Assembly (NCBI GenBank): GCA_018432315.1
Contig: JAHDLB010000002.1
Coordinates: 216,754 to 280,753, forward strand
Source: Anaerolineae bacterium
GTDB lineage: Bacteria; Chloroflexota; Anaerolineae; Aggregatilineales; Aggregatilineaceae
Direction of reading: 5' to 3'
Length of the DNA: 64,000 nucleotides
How positions within the stretch are numbered: position 1 is the stretch's first letter; the number at the start of each line of letters is the position of its first letter. The translations under genes and the position numbers were made by a program. Under the pieces are notes generated by a model, which did not search any database, was not told the origin of the DNA, and saw nothing but the letters and a program-made list of their open reading frames with translations. Below, one piece after another: positions 29,423-41,600 of this stretch.

Positions 29423-29827
29423 CTACCAGCGATTCATCCCGCCCGGCAGCAGGACCACGCCCACGAACACCAGCACCGCCACCGCGATCACGGTCAGCGC
29501 GTCGTTGCGATAGCGCACCGGGGCCGGGGCCGACCGCCAGCGGCGCGGCAGGTGAGCCACGCCCGCCGCGACCAGCATCACGGCCAGGTGCTCGAACCGG
29601 TAGCGCGGCCAGTAGTCGGCGTCGATGCCGTTCCAGACGAGGTAAATGAGGCCGACCAGGACCTGAACGTCCACGCCGATGGTGAACAGCAGCATCAGGA
29701 TGCGGCTCGCCCGGTCGTACGGCGACTCGCCGCGCAGCCAGCCAACGGCCAGCCGGACGGCGGCCAGCACGGCCACGGCCACCAGCAGCCAGCGCAAATC
29801 CGAGTGAATCCGAAACAGGGTGCTCAC
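29423..29827 (-). CDS. Four-TM membrane protein of unknown function
   Basis: The 134-residue protein has four predicted helices: LLVAVAVLAAVRLAVGWL, ILMLLFTIGVDVQVLVGLIYLV, HLAVMLVAAGVAHL and VIAVAVLVFVGVVLLP. His residues near the first helix (FRIHSDLRW) and the third (FEHLAVM, VAHLP) could bind heme, but this is speculation. The start is GTG behind GGAGGAGCACACC. A minus-strand TACAAT lies at 29909-29914. The O-methyltransferase follows. Confidence 0.75.
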   Translation of the reverse strand: MSTLFRIHSDLRWLLVAVAVLAAVRLAVGWLRGESPYDRASRILMLLFTIGVDVQVLVGLIYLVWNGIDADYWPRYRFEHLAVMLVAAGVAHLPRRWRSAPAPVRYRNDALTVIAVAVLVFVGVVLLPGGMNRW

Positions 29828-29995
29828 GGTGTGCTCCTCCGGATGCAGAATGGGCGTTCAGACGAAGCGGCTGGCGCCGCACGCGGCGAACGCGCCAGGC
29901 CCGACCAGATTGTACAAAATCGACCGGGCGCGCGCCCACCACCGGGCGCGGCGATCCGGCAGACCGGCGTATGCAGTTGGGGCGAGGGAAGCGGG

Positions 29996-30244
29996 CTAGC
30001 TGATCCAGTCGCGGTTATGCGCGTCCCACTCGCGGTGCCGGTAGGCGTTCTTGCAGTCGCGGCAGATCAGGGCGCTCTCGACACGGCCATTGGCGCGCCA
30101 GCGCCAGCGGACGCGCCCCATGTGAAAGCGGCAGGTGGGCCGGTGACACACCGGGCAATAATCGCCCTGGGCGAGCGAGGCGTCGCCGTATTGGCGTTTC
30201 TCTGCTTCGTTCTGCTCGCAGATATGACAGTAGGGGACAGGCAT
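29996..30244 (-). CDS. Small zinc-ribbon-like protein
   Basis: The 82-residue protein has three Cys pairs: CHICEQNEAE near the start, YCPVCHRPTCRFH in the middle and LICRDCKNAYRHREW near the end. This pattern suggests two small zinc-binding knuckles of the treble-clef type. The rest is charged and rich in Arg and Trp. Such proteins often bind nucleic acid or a protein partner, but I cannot name a family. AAGGAAACGGT precedes the ATG. Confidence 0.75.
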   Translation of the reverse strand: MPVPYCHICEQNEAEKRQYGDASLAQGDYCPVCHRPTCRFHMGRVRWRWRANGRVESALICRDCKNAYRHREWDAHNRDWIS

Positions 30245-30460
30245 ACCGTTTCCTTACAACACACAGTCGTCAGCACGTGCAGGTTCGACATTATACCCTG
30301 TTAGCAGCAACTTATACAGACCATCTTTCCCCACGCGCCCTTCCTCAACGATTCTATCAATCTTGTTTGATATATAGTTAATTTTGTCTTAAGGTATGGT
30401 ACCATAGCTACAAGCTGCGACGTTCATAGTGCGCGGCACGCTAGAGAGGAAAGACTCGTC

Positions 30461-30586
30461 ATGGGTGGCGGAGAGGAACAGATCTTCTGGTTGATTCACA
30501 TCTTCATCGGGCTGGCGCTGCCGTTCTTCATGTTCAGCGGCTGCTGCCGCAGGCAAGAGGAAGAAGAAGCCAAACAGGAAAAGTGA
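30461..30586 (+). CDS. 41-residue single-pass membrane protein
   Basis: A short reading frame starts at ATG 30461 with GAGAGGA upstream (about 10 nt spacing). It encodes a Gly/Glu start, one hydrophobic helix (IFWLIHIFIGLALPFFMF), a SGCC pair at the inner membrane face and a charged tail RRQEEEEAKQEK. The composition is strongly protein-like and follows AT-rich promoter-like DNA (30360-30420). No homologue is known to me. It could modulate a membrane complex, as many small proteins do (inference). Confidence 0.65.
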   Translation: MGGGEEQIFWLIHIFIGLALPFFMFSGCCRRQEEEEAKQEK

Positions 30587-30720
30587 CTTCCCTCGTCGGG
30601 TTGTCGGCGCCCCGGTGACACCTCGCTCCAACACGAGCGCGGCGCATCCCCTCGCGGGCGGTGCGCGCCTGCACAACGTACTGCTTACCAGGATTTGCCC
30701 CCATCTGGCCCAGGCCGGGG

Positions 30721-31281
30721 TTAATTGGCCTTCGTCGCGTTGAAAAACACGATCAAATGCAGCGATCCCAGCACCAGGTGATCGCCGTCCGCCAGCACGT
30801 AATCGCGGTGCGGCAGCAGCAGCTCGCCGTTGAGATACGTGCCGTTGGTGCTGCCCAGGTCGGTGACCACCAGGCGTTTGTCGCGGCGGCGCAGCAGGCA
30901 GTGCGACCGCGAGACGCCGTGCTGGTGCGCGTTGTACGGGGTGAGGTCGATCACGTCGGGGTGAGACGTCTCGCGCGGGGCCGTGCGGCCCAGCATCACC
31001 GACGCGGTGATCGTCAGGGGCAGGCAGGCGCCTGAGGGCAGAATCTGGAGCAGGGCCGACGCCGTCGCCTCGAACCGGTCGCTGCCGTGGCTCTGCGACG
31101 TGACGACCAGCGGGCGTCGGCTGAGCAGCCGGGTCGAGCGTCCGTGGATCGGCTCGGTGTGCTGCAGGTTGGCGCGGCAGCGCGAGCAGTGAGTGTCGTC
31201 CGGGCGGCAGAAATGGCCGCACTGAGCGCACTGCACGGGTCGCTGATCGACCGGCCACACGATGTCTGACGAGCTCACCAT
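30721..31281 (-). CDS. FHA-domain protein with N-terminal zinc ribbon
   Basis: The 186-residue protein starts with a zinc-ribbon (CAQCGHFCRPDDTHCSRCRANL, two CX2C pairs). The C-terminal half is a forkhead-associated domain, including MLGRTA, GVSRSHCLLRRRDKRLVV and DLGSTNGTYLNG, the phosphothreonine-binding loops. FHA domains read Ser/Thr phosphorylation, so the cell probably has eukaryotic-type Ser/Thr kinases, though none is in this window. The ATG at 31281 is preceded by AGGGATCGTG. A minus-strand TATACT lies at 31339-31344. Confidence 0.92.
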   Translation of the reverse strand: MVSSSDIVWPVDQRPVQCAQCGHFCRPDDTHCSRCRANLQHTEPIHGRSTRLLSRRPLVVTSQSHGSDRFEATASALLQILPSGACLPLTITASVMLGRTAPRETSHPDVIDLTPYNAHQHGVSRSHCLLRRRDKRLVVTDLGSTNGTYLNGELLLPHRDYVLADGDHLVLGSLHLIVFFNATKAN

Positions 31282-31451
31282 CACGATCCCTGACGCTTCC
31301 CCAAGCGTAAGTAAGTCTTCAATTACAGCTTGATTCGAAGTATACGCGGCGCTATGCAACAGTGCGCTTACCCGCCAAAAACGCGATTCCGGTTCGCCGC
31401 GCCGCCGGTGCGGGCCGGGATGGGGAATTCGGGCCGCGCTGGCCGGGCGAT

Positions 31452-32312
31452 CTAGCTGTAGGCCACCTCTACCGGCTGGATGCGCGGCTTGCCTTGGTCG
31501 TCCGGGCGCAGGTGGCCCGCCGCGGTGATCGTGTCGTGCTGAAAGATCAACAGGCCGCCCGTTTCCAGCGCCCAGCGCTGCCAGCGGCGCTTGCTTTCGA
31601 GCGTGACCAGCGGCTCGACGTCGTACGCGGTCATCCAGCCGAGTTTTTCGAAGTGGATCGCGTAGCTCGCCAGGTCGGCCACGAAGAGCGCGCGCTGGCC
31701 CCCGCTCTCGAACAGCACGGACTGGTGGCCGGGCGTGTGCCCCGGCGTGACGATCGCCGTGATCCCCGGCGCGATCACCGCGTCGCCGTCGAGCAAGGTG
31801 AGCTGACCCGCGCGGTGGAGCGGCTCGTAGTTGACCGGGAAGTAGCTCCCGCGCGTGCGCTCGTTGGGCTGCATCGCGTCCTCGAACTCGCGGCGCTGCA
31901 CCACGTAGCGCGCGCGGGGGAACGTGGCGCGGGCTTCGCCGTCCCCGGTCACTGTCGTGTTGCCCGAGCAGTGATCGGCGTGCAGGTGCGTGTCGATCAC
32001 GATGTCCACGTCTTCGGGCGCCACGCCCAGCCGCGCCAGCCCGTCGAGCAGCGTCCCGCTGGCGCGTTCCAGCCCCCAGATCGCGATCTCGCGCTCGCTG
32101 AGCTTGTCGCCCAGGCCGGTGTCGACGACGATCGTCTGCCCGGCGGCGCGCACCAGCAGGCAGGTGAGGATCATCGGGACGCGGTGTTGATCGTCGGGCG
32201 CCAGGTATTTGCTCCACAGCGCGCGCGGCACCAGGCCCCACGGCCCGCCGCTGTCCATCATCACCACGCCGTCGCTGATCAGGTGAATCTCGATCTCGCC
32301 GATTCGTATCAT
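31452..32312 (-). CDS. Metallo-beta-lactamase fold hydrolase
   Basis: The 286-residue protein has the signature HxHxDH motif in DTHLHADHCSGN, the later TPGHTPGHQSVLFE region and VADLASYAIHF. It fits the MBL-fold hydrolase family, which includes lactonases; the GHTPGHQ region is typical of quorum-quenching-type members. Two metal ions, usually zinc, are expected. Substrate unknown. The gene is divergent from the SRAP gene, with 69 bp between them. Confidence 0.92.
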   Translation of the reverse strand: MIRIGEIEIHLISDGVVMMDSGGPWGLVPRALWSKYLAPDDQHRVPMILTCLLVRAAGQTIVVDTGLGDKLSEREIAIWGLERASGTLLDGLARLGVAPEDVDIVIDTHLHADHCSGNTTVTGDGEARATFPRARYVVQRREFEDAMQPNERTRGSYFPVNYEPLHRAGQLTLLDGDAVIAPGITAIVTPGHTPGHQSVLFESGGQRALFVADLASYAIHFEKLGWMTAYDVEPLVTLESKRRWQRWALETGGLLIFQHDTITAAGHLRPDDQGKPRIQPVEVAYS

Positions 32313-32345
32313 GTGGGCATCCGTCCTGTGAAAGGCTTATATTTT

Positions 32346-32374
32346 TTGGCAACAGGACACGAGCGAGGTATAAT
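32346..32374 (+). promoter_or_regulatory. Strong promoter directly in front of the SRAP gene
   Basis: TTGGCA (32346-32351), 17-bp spacer, perfect TATAAT (32369-32374). The ATG is at 32382, about 7 bp past the -10, so transcription should start at or next to the start codon (leaderless mRNA). Confidence 0.85.
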
Positions 32375-32381
32375 AGAACGT

Positions 32382-33062
32382 ATGTGCGGACGATTCACAC
32401 TCACCCAACTCGATCCCGACCTGCTGTCGGCCACGTTCTCGCTGCCCGACGTGCCGGACCTGTCGCCGCGCTATAATATCGCACCCACCCAGCCGGTGGC
32501 AACCGTGGTGCGCGACGCCGAAACGGACGAGAACGCGCTGCTGGTCATGCGCTGGGGGCTGATCCCTCACTGGGCCAAAGACCCGTCGATCGGCTCGAAG
32601 ATGATCAACGCTCGCTCCGAGACGCTGGCTGAAAAGCCGAGTTTTCGCAACGCGCTGCGCTACCGGCGCTGCCTGGTGGTGGCCGATGGCTTCTACGAAT
32701 GGCGCGCCCAGCGCGACGGCCCCAAGATCCCGATGTACATCACGGTGGACGATCACCAGCCGTTCGGCTTCGCCGGGTTGTACGAGCGCTGGACCGAGCC
32801 GGAGAGCGGCGAGACGGTGCTGTCGTGCACCATCATCACCACCGCGCCCAACGCGCTGATGGCGCCGATCCACAACCGGATGCCGGTCATCCTGCCGCGC
32901 GAGCATTACGGCGCGTGGCTCGACCCGTCCGAGACGGACGGCGCGCGCGTGCTGCCCCTGCTCCAGCCGTACCCCGCCGAGCGCATGACCGCGTACCCGG
33001 TGTCGCGCCGCGTGAACGCCCCGACGGTCGACAGCCCGGACCTGATCGAGCGGGCGGGCTGA
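32382..33062 (+). CDS. SRAP-domain protein (HMCES/YedK family)
   Basis: The 226-residue protein has the SRAP hallmarks: Met followed by catalytic Cys2 (MCGRFTL), PRYNIAPTQPVATV with the conserved Asn, MRWGLIPHWAKD, INARSETLAEKPSF, and the later TTAPNALMAPIHNRMPVIL with the catalytic His. SRAP proteins crosslink through Cys2 to abasic sites in single-stranded DNA and protect them during replication. Because the N-terminal Cys must be exposed, this start is certain. No Shine-Dalgarno is present; the promoter suggests a leaderless transcript. Confidence 0.97.
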   Translation: MCGRFTLTQLDPDLLSATFSLPDVPDLSPRYNIAPTQPVATVVRDAETDENALLVMRWGLIPHWAKDPSIGSKMINARSETLAEKPSFRNALRYRRCLVVADGFYEWRAQRDGPKIPMYITVDDHQPFGFAGLYERWTEPESGETVLSCTIITTAPNALMAPIHNRMPVILPREHYGAWLDPSETDGARVLPLLQPYPAERMTAYPVSRRVNAPTVDSPDLIERAG

Positions 33063-33095
33063 CCCGATGCGTCCCGGTCCCGATCGGATGCGGCC

Positions 33096-33542
33096 ATGAG
33101 CGAGTACGATCCCGGCGACCTGTACGAGCCGCCGCCCCCACGCAAGCGCCGCCGCCCGTACCTGCGCGAGAACGAGCTGGACGACGCCTGGGCCGCCGCC
33201 GCCGAGGACGACGCTTTCGACGACGCGGTCGAGATCGAAGACCTGGCGGCGGGCTACGTGTGGGACGACCGCGACCACCTCGGCGTGGAGCGCGATTCGG
33301 CAGACGACGTCCCCGGCGACCTGCCGCCCGGCCTGGGCCCGCTGCCGCCGTCTGCCCGGCGCGCGCGCCCGCGCCGCCGATCTGTGTCCCCTGCCCGGTC
33401 GGCCCTTCCCCGGCCCGATCGCGAGCCCGCGCCCCCGCCCGGCGGGCTGCCGTTCTGGGGCATTCTGATCCTGGTCATCCTGGCGATTGCCGCGCTGATC
33501 GCGGTCGGGCTGGCCTGCGTGTTCGCGCTCAGCGTGGCCTGA
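33096..33542 (+). CDS. Acidic/Pro-rich protein with C-terminal membrane anchor
   Basis: The 148-residue protein has a disordered, acidic and Pro/Arg-rich front (DDAWAAAAEDDAFDDAVEIE) and a single C-terminal helix, FWGILILVILAIAALIAVGL, ending near the last residues. This looks like a tail-anchored protein. An ArsA/GET3-like ATPase is encoded at 25869-27041; any link is speculative. It lies 33 bp after the SRAP gene on the same strand. Function unknown. Confidence 0.65.
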   Translation: MSEYDPGDLYEPPPPRKRRRPYLRENELDDAWAAAAEDDAFDDAVEIEDLAAGYVWDDRDHLGVERDSADDVPGDLPPGLGPLPPSARRARPRRRSVSPARSALPRPDREPAPPPGGLPFWGILILVILAIAALIAVGLACVFALSVA

Positions 33543-33609
33543 GCCCTCCCCCCTTTTCCCGGCGATCATCGTTCACCGTGCCGCGCGTTGTTCTGACGGG
33601 CGGCGGATA

Positions 33610-33618
33610 TGTTATAAT
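33610..33618 (+). promoter_or_regulatory. Extended -10 promoter for secA
   Basis: TGT-TATAAT lies 83 bp before the secA ATG. A weak -35 (TTCTGA, 33591-33596) is 16 bp upstream. Confidence 0.6.
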
Positions 33619-33700
33619 TCCCACGTGGTTTAACGTGAGTTGACTGGTCAGGGAGGCGCCGGGTTCCCCGCCCGATCGAACCCGGCCATTGTGAGGCATA

Positions 33701-36562
<2,862 letters not shown>

Positions 36563-36666
36563 CGGGCGGGGCAGGATATACCCGGCGGGGCGGTGGGGGC
36601 GTGTCGTGCGATCTCACCGTCCGCCGGTCGGAGAATCCGGTATACAGCACGGCAAGGAAGGCCGCC

Positions 36667-37041
36667 ATGCCAGATGGTGATGATTTCGCTACCAGCCTGA
36701 TGAACGACATGGATCCCCGCCTGCTCGAGCTCATCCAGACGCGCATCAACTCGTTCATCAAGTGGGACCTGGTGCGGTTTTTCCACGACAACCCCCACAC
36801 CGCCGACACCGCCGACAGCATCGCCCGCTACACCGGGCGCGACGTGCGCATCGTGGAGCCGGAGCTGCTCCAACTGGCGCGCGATGACGTGTTGGACGTC
36901 GAAGACCTGGCCGGCATGCGGATCTACACGCTGGTCGACGACCGCGACGTGCGCGAGCTGATCGCGGCCTTCATCCGGGCGTGTGACGACCGCCAGTTCC
37001 GCGTCAAAGCCATCTACCACGTGATCCGCAGCCTGCGCTGA
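36667..37041 (+). CDS. Small winged-helix-like protein
   Basis: The 124-residue protein looks like a winged-helix domain. Helices WDLVRFFHDNPHTADTADSIARYTG and VRIVEPELLQLARDDVLDVEDL resemble a helix-turn-helix, followed by a wing-like MRIYTLVDD. A C-terminal helix ends the protein. It may bind DNA or a protein. It is the first gene of a co-directional cluster with the KaiC-like ATPase, 14 bp downstream, and is likely co-expressed with it. AAGGAAGG precedes the ATG. Confidence 0.7.
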   Translation: MPDGDDFATSLMNDMDPRLLELIQTRINSFIKWDLVRFFHDNPHTADTADSIARYTGRDVRIVEPELLQLARDDVLDVEDLAGMRIYTLVDDRDVRELIAAFIRACDDRQFRVKAIYHVIRSLR

Positions 37042-37054
37042 AAGGGCCCGCCTC

Positions 37055-37834
37055 ATGGAGTCACTACGTATCCCCACCGGAATCGCGGGCCTGGACGAGA
37101 TGCTGCATGGCGGCTTCCTGCCACAGACGGCGAACCTGGTCGAGGGCGCGACCGGCACCGGCAAAACCACCCTGGGCATGCAGTTCATCCAGCACGGCAT
37201 CGCGGCGTGCGCCGAGCCGGGCATCATCCTCAGCTTCGAGACATTCCCCCAGCACTACTACCGCGACGCCAGCGCGTTCGGGTGGGACTTCCAGGCATAC
37301 GAAGCGCAGGACCGGCTGCGCGTGATCATGTCCAGCCCGGAGGTCACCCGCGCCGATCTCCAGCAGATCAACGGGCGGCTGGAGGCGGTCGTGAACCAGA
37401 TCGGCGCGCGGCGGGTGCTGGTCGACAGCCTGAGCCACTTCGACCGGCTCAGCGCGGACCCGGTCGAGCTGCGCCGCATCACGTATGAGTTCATCAACGG
37501 GCTCAAACGCCTGGGGCTGACCGCGGTGCTCACCCGCGAGAACGCGGCGCTGTTGGGCGAAACGCCGGACAACGAGGAAGAGCTGGCCTTCGTCGCGGAC
37601 TCGGTGGTGATGCTGCGCTACGTCGAAATTCAGTGCACGGTTCACCGCGCGCTGCTGGTGCTCAAGCTGCGCGGCAGCGACCATCACAAGGACATCCGCC
37701 AGTACGCCATCACCGGCCAGGGGCTGGAAGTCCGGACGCGGTTCGAGGGCACCCAGGGACTGATGAGCGGGACCCCCACGATGACCCAGGCCGAGGCGTT
37801 CGTGGCGGCGTTCCTCTCGCCGGACGCGCGGTGA
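37055..37834 (+). CDS. KaiC-like RecA-superfamily ATPase
   Basis: The 259-residue single-domain protein starts with the KaiC/RadA-type opening RIPTGIAGLDEMLHGGF. Walker A is GATGTGKTTLGMQF, an ILSFETFPQHYYRDA segment follows, and Walker B is RRVLVDSLSHF. It lacks the second KaiC domain and looks like the circadian-clock-related KaiC-like group often linked to two-component signalling. It is followed by two small membrane proteins and a large histidine kinase on the same strand, so a signalling role is plausible (inference). Confidence 0.9.
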   Translation: MESLRIPTGIAGLDEMLHGGFLPQTANLVEGATGTGKTTLGMQFIQHGIAACAEPGIILSFETFPQHYYRDASAFGWDFQAYEAQDRLRVIMSSPEVTRADLQQINGRLEAVVNQIGARRVLVDSLSHFDRLSADPVELRRITYEFINGLKRLGLTAVLTRENAALLGETPDNEEELAFVADSVVMLRYVEIQCTVHRALLVLKLRGSDHHKDIRQYAITGQGLEVRTRFEGTQGLMSGTPTMTQAEAFVAAFLSPDAR

Positions 37835-37907
37835 TCCGGGGCGGGCCGGGCGGCAATTCTAAATTTTGCATGAAGATTCCTTGCGCGCTTAATTGTTTGT
37901 CATTATC

Positions 37908-38219
37908 ATGGAGTTACAGCGCACCGTGGATGCTATCAACCTGCACCAATTGTTGACGGTCTATATCTGGTTCGGGATGAGCATCCTGATCGCGTTGCTG
38001 GCCTTGATCGCGCGGTTTTACGAGCGGCTGTCCGGCCAGCAAACGTATTACCGGTTTTTCGTCGTCCCGGTGATCGCATTTGGGGCTGCTGCGGCGCGCT
38101 TCTCTCACCTGGATCGCATCACGGGTGATGCCTGGGGGGATATTTTACTGTTGTGCGGGGGGCTGAGTCTGGCCGCGCTCTGCGTTCACGTGTATCGCTT
38201 GATGACCAGCGGGCGATGA
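37908..38219 (+). CDS. Three-TM membrane protein, unknown
   Basis: The 103-residue protein has three hydrophobic segments: TVYIWFGMSILIALLALIARF, YYRFFVVPVIAFGAAAARF and ILLLCGGLSLAALCVHVYRL. It starts at ATG 37908. There is no clear Shine-Dalgarno; TTGCAT (37866-37871), 17 bp and TTAATT (37889-37894) could be a promoter giving a very short leader. It is 23 bp before the next membrane-protein gene and upstream of a large soluble histidine kinase, for which these two could form a membrane input unit. Confidence 0.7.
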   Translation: MELQRTVDAINLHQLLTVYIWFGMSILIALLALIARFYERLSGQQTYYRFFVVPVIAFGAAAARFSHLDRITGDAWGDILLLCGGLSLAALCVHVYRLMTSGR

Positions 38220-38242
38220 AGGCCGGATAACGGGGGAATAGC

Positions 38243-38623
38243 ATGACAACCGATCTGCTGACGCTGTTGGGCGTTGCGGCCCCACTGGCGGCGATGTTCA
38301 GCCTGTGGGTGCTGGCCCAGATCAGCCGTCGTTTTGGCGAAGTCACCCACCGCCCTCCTCTCTATCGCGGGTTTTATGCTGCCGTGGCGCTGTGGTCCTT
38401 TCCCCTGGTGGCGCGGCTGCTGGCGATTGGCCTGACCGGCGACGAAACCACCACCCTGGGCGGCAACTCGCTCGAAGCCCTGGCCCACAACGGCCCGGCG
38501 GCGCTCAGCGTCACGCTGGCGGTCGTCATCGCGTGGCGTTACTGGGGATGGCTGGTGATCGCGCGCGAGACTCAGGCCCGGGCGAAGGCTTCGGCTCCAA
38601 CACCACCTGGCAGATCACAATGA
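38243..38623 (+). CDS. Three-TM membrane protein, unknown, coupled to histidine kinase
   Basis: The 126-residue protein has hydrophobic segments near 5-27 (LLTLLGVAAPLAAMFSLWVL), 44-65 (FYAAVALWSFPLVARLLAIG) and 85-105 (ALSVTLAVVIAWRYWGWLVI). A short charged tail follows. Its stop overlaps the start of the histidine kinase gene by 4 bp (ATGA), so the two are translated together. It may be a membrane partner of the kinase, which has no transmembrane helix of its own (inference). GGGGGAATAGC precedes the ATG. Confidence 0.75.
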   Translation: MTTDLLTLLGVAAPLAAMFSLWVLAQISRRFGEVTHRPPLYRGFYAAVALWSFPLVARLLAIGLTGDETTTLGGNSLEALAHNGPAALSVTLAVVIAWRYWGWLVIARETQARAKASAPTPPGRSQ

Positions 38624-41600
38624 CCGTTCCGTCCGATTTCTCTTCGATGGCTGTTCCGAACGTTCGAGAAGCCATTTTTTTGATCCGCGCCGACGGGGTG
38701 ATCGAGTTCGTCACGCCGATGACCGCGCACCTATACGGGTACACCGTCGCCGACGTGATCGGCCAGCCGGCGCGGCGGTTCATCGTTCCCGAAGACGTCG
38801 AACTCGCCCGCCAACACTGGTACGCCCTGCGCGACAATCCGGATCGCTCGTTTGCCGAGCTGGACGTCGCTGTGCTGACGGAAGCGGGCCGCCACATTTC
38901 GGCCAGGGTCTCGATCTGGCGCCTGCCGTGTGGGGATCGCTTTCTGGTGGCGCATCACGTCGTCGATGTCGTGCGCGACCGCCTGCAAACGCTGTATTCG
39001 GTCCTGACGGCGGTGGCGGGCACGCTCGACCCGGAGCAGGTGGTCGACATCGTGCTGCGCGAAACCCAGCGGCTGATCCCGTGCGACAGCGGCACGATCT
39101 TCGTGCTGGGCGCGTCCAACAAACTCGAATTCGTTCGCTCGTATGGCCGCACGGCGGACAATTACTCGACGTGGGTGCTCACCCGCCAGATGGAGTTCGA
39201 GACGGTCCGCACCATGCGCGAGACGGGCAAGGCGCTGTTCATCAACGACTGCGAGAACGATCCGCGCTGGACGCCCGATCCCAGTGCCGCGTTCATCAAA
39301 AGCTGGCTGGGCGCGCCGCTGCTCTATCACGGCGAGTTCCTGGGCGTGTTGAACCTAGACAGCACCAACCGGGACGCGTTCACGGTCGAGGACGCGCAGC
39401 TCGCCCAGGCGCTCGCCAGCCAGGCCGCGGTGGCGCTGCACAACGCCCGGCGCTACAACGAAGAGATGCTGCGCGCGCGGCGCCTGCAGGCGATCAACGA
39501 CGTCAACCTGGCGCTCAGCCATCTCGACCTGGCGAGCCTGCTGGAAGTCGTCTATCGCAAGGCGAACGGCCTGATGGACGCTACCACGTTTTTCATCGGC
39601 CTGTACGACGCCGAGGCGGGATTGGTGCACCTCGTCGGGTCTTACGATCACGGCAAGCCCCGCCCCGACGAGTCGCAGCCTGCCGCGCTGGGCATCACCG
39701 GGCTGGTGCTGCGCACGCGCAAAACATTGATCCTGCACGACACCGAAAGCGAGCCTGTCCCCGAGGAGATCATCGTTCAGGACGAGATGCCGCGCAGCGT
39801 GCTGATGGTCCCGCTGACGACCCAGGACGAGATCGTCGGCGTGCTGTCCGTGCAGAGCTATCACCCGCACGCCTACACTGCCGAAGACGTGTCGATGCTG
39901 GAGAGCATCGCCGGGGCAACGGCGTCGGCCATCCGCAACGCGCAGTTGTACGACCAGACCGCCAGCCGCCTGGGCGCGCTCGAAACGCTGCACCAGATGG
40001 CGCTGCAACTGGCCTACGCGCAAAGCCCGGACGTCATCGCCGAGCTGGTCATCACGGCGGCGCACGAGCTGGCCCACCCGGCGCAGGTGTTGTTCGTCCT
40101 GGATGCTCACCAGACCAGGCGGGCGCAGGCGTGGATCTCGGCGGCGAGCGATTCCGGCGCCCCGCCCGCCGCCCAGGCGACCGGCAGCCTGCCGGCCAGC
40201 CGCCTGATCGAAAAGGCGCGCATCACCGGCCAGCCGGTCATGGCCGGCGACCTGCGCGACCAGCCGGGGCGGCAAACCGAGTTCGGCACTTCCTGGCCCG
40301 TCCAGGCGGCGGCGATTTCCCCGGTGCGCAGCGGCGAGGAACGGTTGGGTGTGCTGGCGCTGCTCTACGACTCGCCGCAGATTCTGCGCAGCGACCTGCA
40401 GCGCACGCTGGAACTGCTGTGCATCCAGGCGGCGGCGGCGCTCAAGAATGTCGAGTACACCATCACGCTGCGCCGGCAGTTGAACGAAACCGCCGCGCTG
40501 CACGAGCTGGCCCGCCGCGTCAGCAGCAGCCAGACGCTCGATGAAATCCTCGAGCTGGTCGTCAACACCATGCACGACATTTTCCGCTGCAAGGCGACCG
40601 GCGTCGCCCTGTATGACCCGGAAGCAGACATGGTCGTGATGCGCGCGGCGATCGGCCTCAAGGAGGAGCACTTCAAGCAGGCGCGCTTCGCCCTGGGCGA
40701 ATACGTGGCCGGGCAGGTCGTCGCCACCGGCGAGCCGATCTACGTGCCGGACGCCTACGCCGACCCGAATTTCCGCATCATCGACCCGGAACTGCGCAGC
40801 CTGCTCGCCGTCCCGCTGACGGTCCAGGATCGCACCATCGGCACGCTGAGCATCGACAGCGCCGAGCCGCGCGCGTTCACGCCCGATCACGAGCGTCTGC
40901 TGACCATCGCCGGCAGCCAGATCGCCGCCGCCATCGAGACGGTGCGCCTGTTGGAAGAGACGCGCCAGCACGCCGAACAGTTGGCGGCGGCTAACGCCGA
41001 GCTGGCCGCGCTCGACGAGCTGCGCACCAAGCTGCTGCAAGACGTCAGCCACGAGCTGCGCAGCCCGCTGGCGCTCGTGCGCGGGTACGCGGGCCTGCTG
41101 CGCGATGCCCAGTTGGGCGAGGTCACCCACGAGCAGGTCGAGGCGCTCGATATCATCGACCAGCGCGCCGACTTGATCACCAAGCTGATCGGCGACATCC
41201 TCGCCGCCGAGCAGATCAGCCCCAAGACGCTGGAGCTGGGGCCGGTCGATGTGGCGCAGTTGTGCGCCAACGCCGTCGAGGGGATGCGCCTGGTCTATCA
41301 CGACGCGGGCGTGACCTTCCAGCTCGATCTGCAGGCCGGAGAATGTTGGGTCCACGGCGACCGCAACCGGCTGAGCCAGGTGCTGGACAACCTGCTGGGT
41401 AACGCGGCCAAGTTCTCGCCGGATGGCGGCACCATCACGCTGCGGGCGCGGCTCGATGACGACGGGAAGCGCGTCGTCGTCAGCGTGACGGACGAGGGGA
41501 TCGGCATCGCCGCCGACCGGCTGCCGCACCTGTTCGAGCGGTTTTACCAGGGCGACCGGATGATCAAGCACCGCTTTGGCGGGACGGGATTGGGGCTGTA

